Part shown: positions 43,287-51,919 of the stretch, one piece after another
Layout: every line of letters begins with the position of its first letter
Position numbering within the stretch: the first letter of the stretch is position 1
DNA from: AC-32 sp963813435
GTDB lineage: Bacteria > Actinomycetota > Thermoleophilia > Gaiellales > Gaiellaceae
Direction: 5' to 3'
Assembly: GCA_963813435.1 (NCBI GenBank)
Contig: CAWEYY010000002.1
Span: 62,001 to 126,000, forward strand
DNA: 64,000 bases
The notes under the pieces: generated by a model
Database searches by the model: none
Seen by the model: only the letters and a program-made list of their open reading frames with translations
Told to the model about the DNA's origin: nothing
Position numbers and translations under genes: made by a program

Positions 43287-43324
43287 GGCCGATACCTTAG
43301 AGCCGCTCGATGCCTGCAATCGTG

Positions 43325-43397
43325 TCGACCGGTCAGTTCAGACAGACGGCCCGGCATAGCCGCGCCGTCCTGATGGCGGCACCGCAAGCGGTGCCTT
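43325..43397 (+). repeat. interspersed two-hairpin repeat, copy C
   Basis: Related to copies at 11452 and 35434. Begins TCGACCGGTC; hairpin 1 pairs GACGGC with GCCGTC and CGGC with GCCG around ATA (43345-43369) with the same C/C mismatch; hairpin 2 is a perfect GGCACCGC AA GCGGTGCC (43378-43395), with base changes on both arms relative to the other copies. It fills the divergent gap between dgcA and an MFS gene, ending 1 base before the MFS Shine-Dalgarno AGGAG. Confidence 0.8.
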
Positions 43398-43409
43398 AGG
43401 AGCCCCCTG

Positions 43410-44717
43410 ATGGCTGGCCTCGCCGCGTACATACGGCGTCTCGACCCGCGCCTCCCGCGCACGGTCTGGCTCGTGCAGTCGGGCGGCGTGGTCAACTCGC
43501 TCGGGAACGGGATCGTCCTCCCGTTCATCATCATCTACCTCCACAACGTCCGCGGGATCTCGTTCGCGGAGTCAGGCCTCGCGCTCGCAACGGCCGGCGC
43601 GGCCGCGCTTCTGGTCGGGCTCGCGGCCGGCCCGACGGTGGACCGCATCGGCGGGCGGAACACCCTCCTCCTGGGCTTGCTGCTCCAGGCGGCCGCGTTC
43701 GCGCTCTTCCCGCTGATCCGGGAGCCCTGGCAGGCGTTCGCGCTCCTCGCGCTCGAAGGCGCGGGCACGGCCTGCTTCTGGCCTGGCCAGTCGACGCTGC
43801 TCTCGCGCCTGACGTCTCCGGACGAGCGGCACTCGGCCTACGCGTTGCAGCGCGTCAGCATGAACCTCGGGATCGGGCTCGGCGCGCTCGTCGGCGGCCT
43901 GATCGCGACCACTGCCCACCCGGAGAGCTTCACCGTGCTCTTCCTGCTCGACGCGGCGACGTTCCTCGTCTTCGCCCTCATCCTCTCGACGGTGAAGGAG
44001 CCCCCGCCCGACGAAGCCGAAGCCCACGACGAACGCAGGGCGGGCGGCTACCGGGCCGTCCTGCGCAACCGCAACTTCGTCGGGCTGCTCGGCCTGAACG
44101 TGCTCTTCGTCGCGGTCGGCTACGAGGTATTCGCGCTGTTGCCGCCGTTCGCGAAGAACTACGCGGACGTGAGCGAGCGCTGGATCGGACTGATCTGGCT
44201 CGGCAACACGCTGCTGATCGTCCTGATCCAGCTTCCCGTCGCGAAGGCGCTCGAGGGCCGGCGCCGGATGGCCGCCCTCGCGCTGATGAACGTTCTGTGG
44301 GCGGTCGCCTCGCTGATCGTCCTCGCAGCCGGCGAGTGGCTCACCGCGGGCTCGGCGGCGCTCGTCTTCGTCGTCGCGACGATGGTCTTCGCCGTTGGCG
44401 AGACGCTGCAGGGGCCGACGCAAGCGCCCCTTGTCGTGGACCTCGCGCCTGATCCCTTACGCGGACGCTACTTCGCGCTCAGCGCGATGTCCTGGAGCGC
44501 CGGCGGGATCCTCGGCCCGCTCGTCGGAGGCGCGTTGCTCGGCTGGCACCCGTACGCGGTGTGGCCGATCGCGGCCGGTGTCTGCCTGTTCTCCGCCCTG
44601 GGCTGCCTGGCCCTCGAGCGCCGGCTTCCGGAGGGCGTCCGCCGAACACCGAGGCCCGAGCCCGTCACGGTGACCCCGATCACCCCGCCGCTAGACTTGG
44701 CGCCCGAGCGCCTGTAG
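43410..44717 (+). CDS. MFS transporter, paralogue 1
   Basis: A 12-TM major facilitator of 435 residues, probably a drug or metabolite exporter. The N-half has SLGNGIVLPFIIIYLHNVRG, the A-motif region GPTVDRIGGRN, and LGIGLGALVGGLIA; a central cytoplasmic loop with many Glu/Asp/Arg separates the halves. AGGAG lies 8 bases before the ATG. Its last codons and stop (TAG 44715-44717) lie inside the tRNA-Arg gene. A close paralogue is at 49027. The two-hairpin repeat directly upstream may affect its mRNA. Confidence 0.88.
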   Translation: MAGLAAYIRRLDPRLPRTVWLVQSGGVVNSLGNGIVLPFIIIYLHNVRGISFAESGLALATAGAAALLVGLAAGPTVDRIGGRNTLLLGLLLQAAAFALFPLIREPWQAFALLALEGAGTACFWPGQSTLLSRLTSPDERHSAYALQRVSMNLGIGLGALVGGLIATTAHPESFTVLFLLDAATFLVFALILSTVKEPPPDEAEAHDERRAGGYRAVLRNRNFVGLLGLNVLFVAVGYEVFALLPPFAKNYADVSERWIGLIWLGNTLLIVLIQLPVAKALEGRRRMAALALMNVLWAVASLIVLAAGEWLTAGSAALVFVVATMVFAVGETLQGPTQAPLVVDLAPDPLRGRYFALSAMSWSAGGILGPLVGGALLGWHPYAVWPIAAGVCLFSALGCLALERRLPEGVRRTPRPEPVTVTPITPPLDLAPERL

Positions 44718-44780
44718 CTCAGGGGATAGAGCGCGCGCCTCCGGAGCGCGAGGTCGCAGGTTCGATTCCTGCCAGGCGCA
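44708..44780 (+). tRNA. tRNA-Arg (anticodon CCG)
   Basis: Complete cloverleaf of 73 nt: acceptor GCGCCTG paired with CAGGCGC plus discriminator A, D-arm with AGCTCAGGGGATAGAGC, anticodon stem CGCGC/GCGCG with loop CTCCGGA (anticodon CCG), and T-arm CGCAGGTTCGATTCCTGC. CCA is not encoded. The 3' end of the preceding MFS gene overlaps its first 10 bases. Confidence 0.96.
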
Positions 44781-44810
44781 TCGAGCTTCGTGTCGGCCCT
44801 TAACGGTGGC

Positions 44811-47324
44811 CTACCTCGTGGAAGCGGCGTCCCCCCACTCCCACGCGCCCTTCGTGGGTAGCTCCATCGCCTCGCCGCTTCTGATCGCGAAGACGCGCAC
44901 GTGGTGCTTCGTACCCGGGGCCGGGAGTAGCGCTTTCGGGAGCTCGAAGTGGAAGCCGAACAGACCCTTGTGCGGGAAGATCCGGTGCGGGAGGAGCTGG
45001 TCGGTCGGGCTCGCGAAGACCTCCTTGCCATCGGCGATGACCGCGATGCTGTCCGCCCGGTGGGTGAGCGCCGGCTCGGCCGCCCAGCCGCTGAAGCCGA
45101 GCAGGCTCCCGGGGAAGAGCTGCACCATGCCGCGCAGCGAGCCCGGCTTGACGGGGACCGTGGTTCCGTCCGACGACACGAGCACCTCGCGGCCGCCTCG
45201 CCGGACGAGCGTCGTCGTCGTACTGCTCCCGCGGAGCTGCTCGAGCGTGCGCGTCCCCTCGTCCCGGCGGACGAGCAGGACGTTCACGTCGTTGTGCCCG
45301 TTCCGGAGCGCGCTCGCGGGAACCATCGCCGCGAAGCTCGTCGCCCCGCCTCCCTCGAACGTCTTCGTCACGGCGGCCACGCGACCGTTCACCGCGATCG
45401 CGACGTTCGCGCTCGACGGGTGTTTCCCGGTCAACCGCCCCTCGACCCAGGTCGGGAGCAGGTCGGTGTGCGTGTCGACCACGTTCAGGAGCTGCTGGCC
45501 CTGGAGCTCGACGCCCGCGCCCTCGCTCGGCCGGACCGAGAGCTCCGACAACCGCTTCCCGACGAGGTCGCGATCCGGCCCGATCCGGTACACAGACGAG
45601 GGCGTCCCGCCGAACGTCTGGAGCTGCTCAGCCAGCGCCTGGGCGCGCCGGTCGCGCAGCACCGACAGCGGAGCGCTCACGGCCTGGCCGCCGCCGAGCT
45701 CGATCCGCACGGTCCCGTTCGACGGCACGTGCCGCCCGATCAGCGTCTTGCCGTCGACGTGCCACGGCATCTTCACGCCGAGCACGTGCGCGATCGTCGG
45801 GACGATGTCGATCGTCCGGGCAAGGCCGTCGTTGACCCGCCCCTCGTGCTGGTTCGGGAGCTTCACGAACAGCGGCACGAACGCGATGTCCTGGAGGTTT
45901 CCGGGTGTCGGCCGGCGGCGCGGCTGGCCGGGCCGGTTGCTGACCCCGTGGTCGGCGACGACGATCACGAGCGCCCGGTCGTAGATCCCCTTCGCCTTGA
46001 GGCGTTGCGTGATCAACCCGAGCGCGCGGTCGGTGTATTCGACCTGAAGGAGGTAGCGCTGGTCGGCCTGCAGCGCCGGCCACGCTTGCTGCCACCGGTT
46101 GTGCTGGATCCCGCGCAGGAGCGGCGCCTGCACGCCGTACCGCTGGCCTGACGGCAGGTACAGGTACGGCACGTGCGGCAGCAGGGAGTGCAGCACGTAG
46201 AGCGTCGGCCTCCGGTCGCGCGAGAAGAGCAACGTGAACCGGCAGACGTTTCTCCCGCACGGCAGGATCGGCCCGGACTCGCTCGCCTCGTTCGGCTTCT
46301 CGACGGCCTCGTGCTTCCCGAAGTTCCCCCAGCTGTCGCTGATCTCCGGGACGTGCTCCGAGTAGGGCTCGGGCAAGAGGAGGTGCAGGTAGACGATCCC
46401 AGCGTCGGACGCGAGCGAGCCCGTGGTGTCGGAGACCGCGGACGGCGAGGCGCCGCGCACCTCCTTGCAGAGCTTCGTCGGGCAGAGGGACGTGATCGAC
46501 TCGACCGCCCGCACGCGGTAGCTCCCGCCCAGCAGCGTGAAGATGTTGTCCGGATGGTCGGCGTAGATCGGTAACAGCTTCCGCCCCGTGTTCTTCGGAA
46601 GAATCCCCGTGAGAACCGCGGGCACCGCAACCTCGGTCAGCCACTGCACCGTCGTCGCGCTGCGGAACCACGTCGAGTCGTGCGCGAGCGCGGCGAAGTT
46701 CGGGTAGCGCCGCGCGTCGATCTTCTCGTCCTTGTTCATCAGGGCCACGGGCGCGAACTCGTCGAACACGATCAGCACGACCGGCGTCGTCGAGGTCACC
46801 CGCCGCTCGTGCACGGTCGGGTTGTTGACGAAGACGAGCTTCGACGCGCCCGAGTCGAACAGGAAGAGCGCAAGGAAGATGAACGGCGCGGGCACGAGCA
46901 CGGTCAGGAACGAGCCGACTGCCGGCACCCGTCGGTAGAGCATGGCGCCGAGCACGCCGACCGCGGCCGCGAGTGCGAGCACGCCGACCCCGGAGAGCGT
47001 CGTCCGGTTCGCGAACGCGTGCAGGCCGATGACGGCGACGAGCGCGGCGATGAAGACGAGGTGGACGATCTCGGCCGCCGCCCGGCTTGCGATCCCGACC
47101 AGCAGCTCGACCGCCAGCAGCACCGCCGGCGGGACGAGGATCAGCGCGAGCGCGAAGAGGACGATCTGCCCGCTCGTCGAGCGGCGCACCGCGAAGAACT
47201 CCGGATTGCGACCGAGGATGTCGAGCAGCGGCTGGGCGAGCGCGAACGCCGACAGGACCGTTAGCTGGGCGCCGCGCGTCAGCGCCGTTCGGAGAACGCT
47301 CTGCTCAGGCCTTGGCGCGGGCAA
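44811..47324 (-). CDS. membrane-anchored sulfatase / phosphoglycerol transferase-fold enzyme
   Basis: An alkaline-phosphatase-superfamily enzyme of 837 residues. Four or five TM helices lie in residues ~20-165, followed by an extracellular catalytic domain starting at PVVLIVFDEFAPVALMNKD (metal site DE) with the candidate nucleophile Thr in STWFRSATTVQWLTEVAVPAVLTG, and VVADHGVSNRPGQ plus PLFVKLPNQ later. The C-terminal ~250 residues are a beta-rich domain. Substrate may be a cell-surface glycan or lipid. TTG start at 47324 overlaps the methyltransferase gene by 20 bases; no Shine-Dalgarno is visible so the start is tentative. It probably acts with the two genes upstream. Confidence 0.82.
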   Translation of the reverse strand: MPAPRPEQSVLRTALTRGAQLTVLSAFALAQPLLDILGRNPEFFAVRRSTSGQIVLFALALILVPPAVLLAVELLVGIASRAAAEIVHLVFIAALVAVIGLHAFANRTTLSGVGVLALAAAVGVLGAMLYRRVPAVGSFLTVLVPAPFIFLALFLFDSGASKLVFVNNPTVHERRVTSTTPVVLIVFDEFAPVALMNKDEKIDARRYPNFAALAHDSTWFRSATTVQWLTEVAVPAVLTGILPKNTGRKLLPIYADHPDNIFTLLGGSYRVRAVESITSLCPTKLCKEVRGASPSAVSDTTGSLASDAGIVYLHLLLPEPYSEHVPEISDSWGNFGKHEAVEKPNEASESGPILPCGRNVCRFTLLFSRDRRPTLYVLHSLLPHVPYLYLPSGQRYGVQAPLLRGIQHNRWQQAWPALQADQRYLLQVEYTDRALGLITQRLKAKGIYDRALVIVVADHGVSNRPGQPRRRPTPGNLQDIAFVPLFVKLPNQHEGRVNDGLARTIDIVPTIAHVLGVKMPWHVDGKTLIGRHVPSNGTVRIELGGGQAVSAPLSVLRDRRAQALAEQLQTFGGTPSSVYRIGPDRDLVGKRLSELSVRPSEGAGVELQGQQLLNVVDTHTDLLPTWVEGRLTGKHPSSANVAIAVNGRVAAVTKTFEGGGATSFAAMVPASALRNGHNDVNVLLVRRDEGTRTLEQLRGSSTTTTLVRRGGREVLVSSDGTTVPVKPGSLRGMVQLFPGSLLGFSGWAAEPALTHRADSIAVIADGKEVFASPTDQLLPHRIFPHKGLFGFHFELPKALLPAPGTKHHVRVFAIRSGEAMELPTKGAWEWGDAASTR

Positions 47325-48714
47325 GGTAGAGCGTGCGCGCCCCGTCGGCGAGAGCCTCCGAGCGCAGGACGTCGAAGCGTTCGTTCAGGCAGCGCTCGAA
47401 CCAGTCGGCCCGGTAGTCGGGATGGTCGCCGGGCCGTTTGCGCGCGAGCAGGCGGCGGGCCATCGGGTCCTCGGGCGAGACGAACTCGATCACGACCGAA
47501 CCGGTCGCGTCGCGGAGCCAGTCGAGGAACTCGGCGATGGGCACGTTGCCGCCGATCGAGACGTGGTGGATCAGGGCGAGGCAGAGCGTGAGGTCGGGCT
47601 TGCCGCGCTCGAGCAGCGGTCGGCGCTCCTGGGCGCGCCAGCCGAGCGCCGGCGGCGGGTCGACGACGTTGGCGACGAGCGGCAGAATCCGCTGCTCGCC
47701 CTCCGACCGAAGCGCTTCGTAGAGCCGGTCGACGACGACGCTGTCGGCATCCATCGCGACCACGTGCTCGGCGCTCTCGGCGGCGATGCGCGCGTGCACC
47801 CCTTCGTTGCAGCCGAGGTCCCAGACGAGCCGCGGCTCCTCGCTCTCGACTGCAGCCTTGACGAACGCGGCTTTCCGCTCGGCGTCGTCGCGCTCGTAGG
47901 TGGTCTCGAGCGTGTAGTCCTTCCAGGCCGAGCGATCCGAGCGCCAGTGGAGGCGGCGGATCATCCGCTCGAGCCCCTTGATGTTGGCGACGATCAGCTC
48001 AGGCTTGAAGCCCGCCGAGCGAAGCTCGCCCTTGACGTCGTCGTCGCGGGCCTCGTAGCGGCGCTCGAGCCGGTCGTGGAGGACGACATGCGTGAAGGTG
48101 CCGCGCCTGAACCGGTCCCGCACCGAGATCAGGCTCCGCATCTCGTGCGGCGAGATCCCGTCGAGGCTTCCGCGCAGCCACGGCTGGAACGGCACGTCCT
48201 TCCACGCCTGCAGCAGGAGCGGGTAGAGGAAGAGCATGCAGAACTGCCGGTATCCGGCCCACGGCTCGCCCTGGCGCAGCGGCTCGAACGAGCCGACGTC
48301 GATGAAGACCGGCTCGGCGCCCCGGAACTGAACGTTGTACGGCGAGGAATCCTTGAGGATCATCCCCGCCTCGACCGCTCGCCGGACGAGCGCAAGCTGG
48401 AGCAGCGCCGCGTCGCGCAGCATCGAGAACGACCACTCGTACGGGTACGAGACGAACGGGATGACGTCGTGCTCGAGGACGCCCGCGACGCCACCGTGGA
48501 TTCCCTCCGGGACCTCCGCGACGTCCTCGACCTCGCGCGTGCCGACGAGGCTCCCGTCCTGCTCGAGCTGCTCGAACAGCGGCGACGCGGAGAGAGCGCG
48601 CCAGTCGGCGAGCCCCTGCTCGCTCAGCAGCCGGAGGACGCGCCCGTTGCTCGTGAAGACCCGGCTGTCCGGATCCCGAAACGACCCCGGCTCGAGACCC
48701 GAGAGCGTGCCCAC
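47305..48714 (-). CDS. two-domain protein: kinase-like N-terminus plus SAM methyltransferase (NoeA-like)
   Basis: The N-terminal ~210 residues resemble a small-molecule kinase fold: GMILKDSSPYNVQFRGAEPVFIDVGSFEPL matches the catalytic-loop and metal-loop pattern (D-x4-N and IDxG). The C-terminal part is a class I methyltransferase with LVWDLGCNEGVHARIAAES (motif I), VVAMDADSVVVDRLY and LTLCLALIHHVSIG. Such fusions are known as NoeA-like methyltransferases. Likely role is modification of a surface carbohydrate. GTG start with GGAGG just upstream. It sits between the IDPGSGS small protein and the sulfatase-fold gene in one operon. Confidence 0.8.
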   Translation of the reverse strand: MGTLSGLEPGSFRDPDSRVFTSNGRVLRLLSEQGLADWRALSASPLFEQLEQDGSLVGTREVEDVAEVPEGIHGGVAGVLEHDVIPFVSYPYEWSFSMLRDAALLQLALVRRAVEAGMILKDSSPYNVQFRGAEPVFIDVGSFEPLRQGEPWAGYRQFCMLFLYPLLLQAWKDVPFQPWLRGSLDGISPHEMRSLISVRDRFRRGTFTHVVLHDRLERRYEARDDDVKGELRSAGFKPELIVANIKGLERMIRRLHWRSDRSAWKDYTLETTYERDDAERKAAFVKAAVESEEPRLVWDLGCNEGVHARIAAESAEHVVAMDADSVVVDRLYEALRSEGEQRILPLVANVVDPPPALGWRAQERRPLLERGKPDLTLCLALIHHVSIGGNVPIAEFLDWLRDATGSVVIEFVSPEDPMARRLLARKRPGDHPDYRADWFERCLNERFDVLRSEALADGARTLYLARAKA

Positions 48715-48740
48715 CGCCTCCAGGTCGTCCCGTGCCGTGC

Positions 48741-48914
48741 TCAGCTCGGCGTGCTCTCGTCCTCGGCGGGTGCGGGCTTCCCGATGTGGAGGAACCGCTT
48801 CACGCGGCGCCAGTACACCTTCGACAGGACGCCGATGCCGGCAATGCCCGCGGCAAGGCCCTGCAGGAACATGCTGCCGCTGCCGGGATCGATGTAGCCG
48901 AGAATGATCTTCAT
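48741..48914 (-). CDS. 57-residue IDPGSGS membrane protein
   Basis: A small protein with MKIILGYIDPGSGSMFLQGLAAGIAGIGVLSKVYW followed by a basic stretch (RRVKRFLHIGK) and an acidic tail: one TM helix with a positively charged cytoplasmic side. The Y-IDPG-S/T-GS motif recurs in short proteins encoded beside surface-glycan sulfatase and methyltransferase genes. ATG at 48914 is preceded by AGGGG; an upstream in-frame start at 48962 lacks support. It is the first gene of the minus-strand cluster. Function unknown. Confidence 0.75.
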   Translation of the reverse strand: MKIILGYIDPGSGSMFLQGLAAGIAGIGVLSKVYWRRVKRFLHIGKPAPAEDESTPS

Positions 48915-49026
48915 GCCCCTAGAACGAGGGCACAGCGTACGGGTTGACTCGGACGTGCGCAAGCAGGTGCCGATCGCGTTTCGCCTCTAGGCAACAGCCC
49001 GCGGCCCGAGTACCCTCTGCAAGCGC

Positions 49027-50415
49027 GTGAATGCCGTCATCGCGTACCTGCGCAGCTTGAACCCGCACTTGCCCCGACCCGTCTGGCTGCTCGAAGCCGG
49101 CGGTGTCGCCAACTCGCTCGGGAACGGGATCGTCATCCCATTCCTGATCATCTACCTGAACCAGGTCCGGGATTTCAGCCTGGCGACTTCGGGGATCATC
49201 GTCGCCACGCTCGGGGGCGTCGCCCTCGTCACGGGCCCGTTCTGCGGACGCCTGATCGATCGGATCGGGCCACGCGGAACGCTGGTCGCATCGCTGCTCC
49301 TGCTCGCCGTCGGCTACGGAGGCTTCCCGTTCGTCCGCGAGCCATGGCAGGCATTCCTGCTGGCCGCGATCGCGGGCGCCGGTAACGGCGGCTTCGCCCC
49401 CGCCCACTCCAGCCTGCTCGCGACGATCACCACGCGAGAGCAGCGCAACGCGGCCTATGCGGTGCAGCGCGCCACTGACAACCTCGGCTTTGGCGTCGGC
49501 GCCCTGGTCGGCGGCCTGATCGCGACGACACACGTCCCCGAGAGCTTCACGCTCCTCTTCCTGCTCGACGCGATGACGTTCCTCGCGTTCATCGCGCTGC
49601 TGATGTTCGTCCCGGCCAGGCGCGCCGTGGACGGAGCCGCCCGCGCGGCCGGCCGCTACTCGGCAGTGGTGCGCGACCGGGTCTTCGTGTGGCTCCTCCT
49701 GTTGATCGCGCTGCTCGTCGCCGCCGCCTACGCGCAGGTCTCAATGGTGCTGCCGCCGTTCGCGACGCAGCACGCCTCCGTGAGCGAGGCGGGCATCGGC
49801 GTGATCTTCTTCGTCAACACCGTCGTGATCGTGCTCGCGCAGCTGCCGGTCGCAAAGGCGATCGAGGGCCGGCGGCGGGTGTTCGTGCTCGCGCTCTCGG
49901 CGGCGATCTTCACCGCCACGAGCGTGGCGATCCTCGCGGCCGGCTACTGGCTCACCTCGAGCGCGGCCGTCGTCGCGCTCTGCTGCGTGATCGTGGTCTT
50001 CAGCCTCGCCGAGTGCCTCCATGGATCGGTGCAGAACCCGCTGATCGCCGACCTAGCGCCAGAGCACCTGCTCGGCCGCTACATGGCGCTGCGCACGATC
50101 TCGTGGCAGATGGGCTTCATGGCCGGCCCCGCGATCGGAACCGCGCTCCTCGCACGCTCGCCCGCAGGCCTGTGGCTGGGCGCGGCCGGGGCCTGCGCTC
50201 TGGTGGCCGTCGGGTCGCTCGCGCTAGGCCGCCGAATCCCCGCAGATGCCGCGATCACGCCGGTCACGAGCAAAGGTCCGGCGAAGGCGTTGCCGATAGA
50301 ATGGCGAACTCCGAACATGCGAACCGACGACCCCCTCAGTACCGGTGCCAAGCCTGCCACGCATCAAGCGCCCGAGGCCCCGCACGCCCACGCGGGAGGT
50401 CGTCGCCCGGCCTGA
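49027..50415 (+). CDS. MFS transporter, paralogue 2
   Basis: A second 12-TM MFS protein (462 residues) clearly related to the one at 43410: VANSLGNGIVIPFLIIYLNQV, GRLIDRIGPRGTL, FGVGALVGGLIATTHVPESFTLLFLLDAMTFLAF and LPVAKAIEGRRRVFVLAL repeat the paralogue almost residue for residue. The C-terminal ~45 residues are polar and probably disordered. GTG start; TACCCT lies 10 bases upstream. Its 3' end overlaps the corA-like pseudogene start by 71 bases. Confidence 0.88.
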   Translation: MNAVIAYLRSLNPHLPRPVWLLEAGGVANSLGNGIVIPFLIIYLNQVRDFSLATSGIIVATLGGVALVTGPFCGRLIDRIGPRGTLVASLLLLAVGYGGFPFVREPWQAFLLAAIAGAGNGGFAPAHSSLLATITTREQRNAAYAVQRATDNLGFGVGALVGGLIATTHVPESFTLLFLLDAMTFLAFIALLMFVPARRAVDGAARAAGRYSAVVRDRVFVWLLLLIALLVAAAYAQVSMVLPPFATQHASVSEAGIGVIFFVNTVVIVLAQLPVAKAIEGRRRVFVLALSAAIFTATSVAILAAGYWLTSSAAVVALCCVIVVFSLAECLHGSVQNPLIADLAPEHLLGRYMALRTISWQMGFMAGPAIGTALLARSPAGLWLGAAGACALVAVGSLALGRRIPADAAITPVTSKGPAKALPIEWRTPNMRTDDPLSTGAKPATHQAPEAPHAHAGGRRPA

Positions 50416-51338
50416 GCCGCGCGTCGCCGAGCAAAGCGCGCACGGCCTGACCTGGGTTCACCTCGACGCTCCGACCGCGGAGGAGGCAACGCTCCTCGCA
50501 GAGCGCTTCGGGTGGCACCCGCTCGACATCGAGGACGTCCTTTCGAGGCGGCAGCGGCCGAAGATCGACGAGTACTCCGACGAGGGCTACCTCTTCGTCG
50601 TCCTCCACTTCCCGGTCTACGACAAGGCGATCCAGCGCCTGAACGCGGCCGAGCTCGACGTGTTCATCGGGCAGGACTACCTCGTGACGCTGCCGACGGT
50701 CCCGCTGCTTCCGGTGACGCGCCTCTTCCACCGCTGCGAGGAGGACGCCCAGCTTCGAGACCAGATGTTCTCGAAGGGGTCCGGGTACCTGCTCTACCAC
50801 ATCCTCGACGACCTCTTCGACTACTGCTTCCCGATCATCGACAAGATCGGCTACAAGCTCGACTCGATCGAGGACGACGTCTTCGAGCGGTACGCCGAGG
50901 ACGTCGTGCGCGACATCTCGAACGTCAAGCAGGAGATCATCTCGTACCGCAAGATCATCAAGCCGGAGCGATCGCGACAGTGCGGCTGCTCGAGCGGCAC
51001 GTCGAGCGCTTCCTGCCTGGAGGAGCTCGAGCTCTACTTCGACGACATCGTCGACGCCGCCGAGCGGCTCTGGGACCTGCTCGACAACTTCAAGGAGGTG
51101 ATCGAGGCGCTCGAGCGACGAACGAGTCGGTCATCTCGCACCGCCACAACGACGTCCTCCGGATCCTGACCGTGTTCTGCGTCGTGTTCCTGCCGGCGAC
51201 GCTGATCACGAGAATCTCGGGATGAACGTCATCTTCCCGGGCTGCGAGATCCAGGAGGCCTCGTGGTCTTCATCGTCGGCGATGCTCTGTGTCCTGGGCG
51301 GGCTGCTCGGCTTCTTCCGCTACAAGCGCTGGCTCTGA
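50345..51338 (+). pseudogene. corA: CorA family magnesium transporter, multiply frameshifted
   Basis: Magnesium/cobalt channel family. The N-terminal domain is intact in one frame (LTWVHLDAPTAEEATLLAERFGWHPLDIEDVLS, FRRCEED-like text, YHILDDLFDYCFPIIDKIGYKLDSIED). Then the frame changes at about 50970 and back at about 51018, again near 51115 and 51216, and probably twice more before the end. Across frames one can read RLLERHVERFLP, NESVISHRHNDVLRILTVF, the GMN signature (at GGGATGAAC, 51218) and GGLLGFFRYKRWL. Total length is as expected for CorA, so only small indels separate it from a full gene. Real decay or poor local sequence are both possible. Confidence 0.8.
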
Positions 51339-51364
51339 GCAGAATCGCGCGCTAGGAATGGCGT

Positions 51365-51712
51365 GTGGCGCTGGCCGTCTCGATCATCGTCGCGCTGTTC
51401 GCGCCCTGGCCGTGGAACCTGCTCTCGGTGCTCACGGGCCTCGTGATCGAGGCGGTCGAGCTCACGTGGGGTCTCCGGTTGGCGCGACGCTGGCGACCGC
51501 GGACCGGAGCCGAGGCCATGATCGGGCAGGCAGCCGTGGTCGTCGAGCCATGCCACCCGACGGGACGGGTCCGCGTTCTCGGCGAGCTCTGGGAGGCGCA
51601 TTGCACCGAGGGTGCCGAGATAGGGCAGGCCGTGCGCATCGAGAGACTCGAGGGCTTGACCCTGGTTGTGGCTCCTACGGATTCCGGCGCGAGCTCGTCG
51701 GAAAGCGCTTAG
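51365..51712 (+). CDS. NfeD-like membrane protein
   Basis: A 115-residue protein with an N-terminal membrane segment (VSIIVALFAPWPWNLLSVLTGLVIEAVEL) and a C-terminal OB-like NfeDC domain (MIGQAAVVVEPCHPTGRVRVLGELWEAHC, GQAVRIERLEGLTLVVAP). NfeD proteins often pair with stomatin-like SPFH proteins in membrane quality control; no such partner is adjacent. GTG start with no clear Shine-Dalgarno. Confidence 0.8.
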   Translation: MALAVSIIVALFAPWPWNLLSVLTGLVIEAVELTWGLRLARRWRPRTGAEAMIGQAAVVVEPCHPTGRVRVLGELWEAHCTEGAEIGQAVRIERLEGLTLVVAPTDSGASSSESA

Positions 51713-51727
51713 CGGAGTCGGCTCCGC

Positions 51728-51883
51728 TCAGTACCACTTGCCGCGTACGAAACCTCCGAAGCCGGCCAGGCCGACTACGACGATGATCAGCCCGATCCAG
51801 AGACTCCAGAAGAGCAGCGTCAGAATCCCGAGGATCACGATGATCCCGCCAATCGATATCCCGGCGATCCTGCGGTCAGCCAT
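51728..51883 (-). CDS. 51-residue hydrophobic membrane peptide
   Basis: An ORF of 51 codons encoding MADRRIAGISIGGIIVILG then LTLLFWSLWIGLIIVVVGLAG and a basic end FVRGKWY: two closely spaced membrane helices with charged ends. ATG at 51883; TAGACT lies 11 bases upstream. The amphipathic balance and clean hydrophobic pattern favour a real gene. It converges with the NfeD-like gene. Function unknown; similar two-helix peptides are common in actinobacteria. Confidence 0.6.
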   Translation of the reverse strand: MADRRIAGISIGGIIVILGILTLLFWSLWIGLIIVVVGLAGFGGFVRGKWY

Positions 51884-51919
51884 CAGCGTCGCCAAGTCTA
51901 GCCCTGAAGCGAGGCCGCG

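Noticed and set aside
11452..43397. Conserved short peptides encoded by the three repeats
   Set aside because: Similar peptides appear only because the DNA is related; frames differ and stems show compensatory changes, which points to structure rather than coding.
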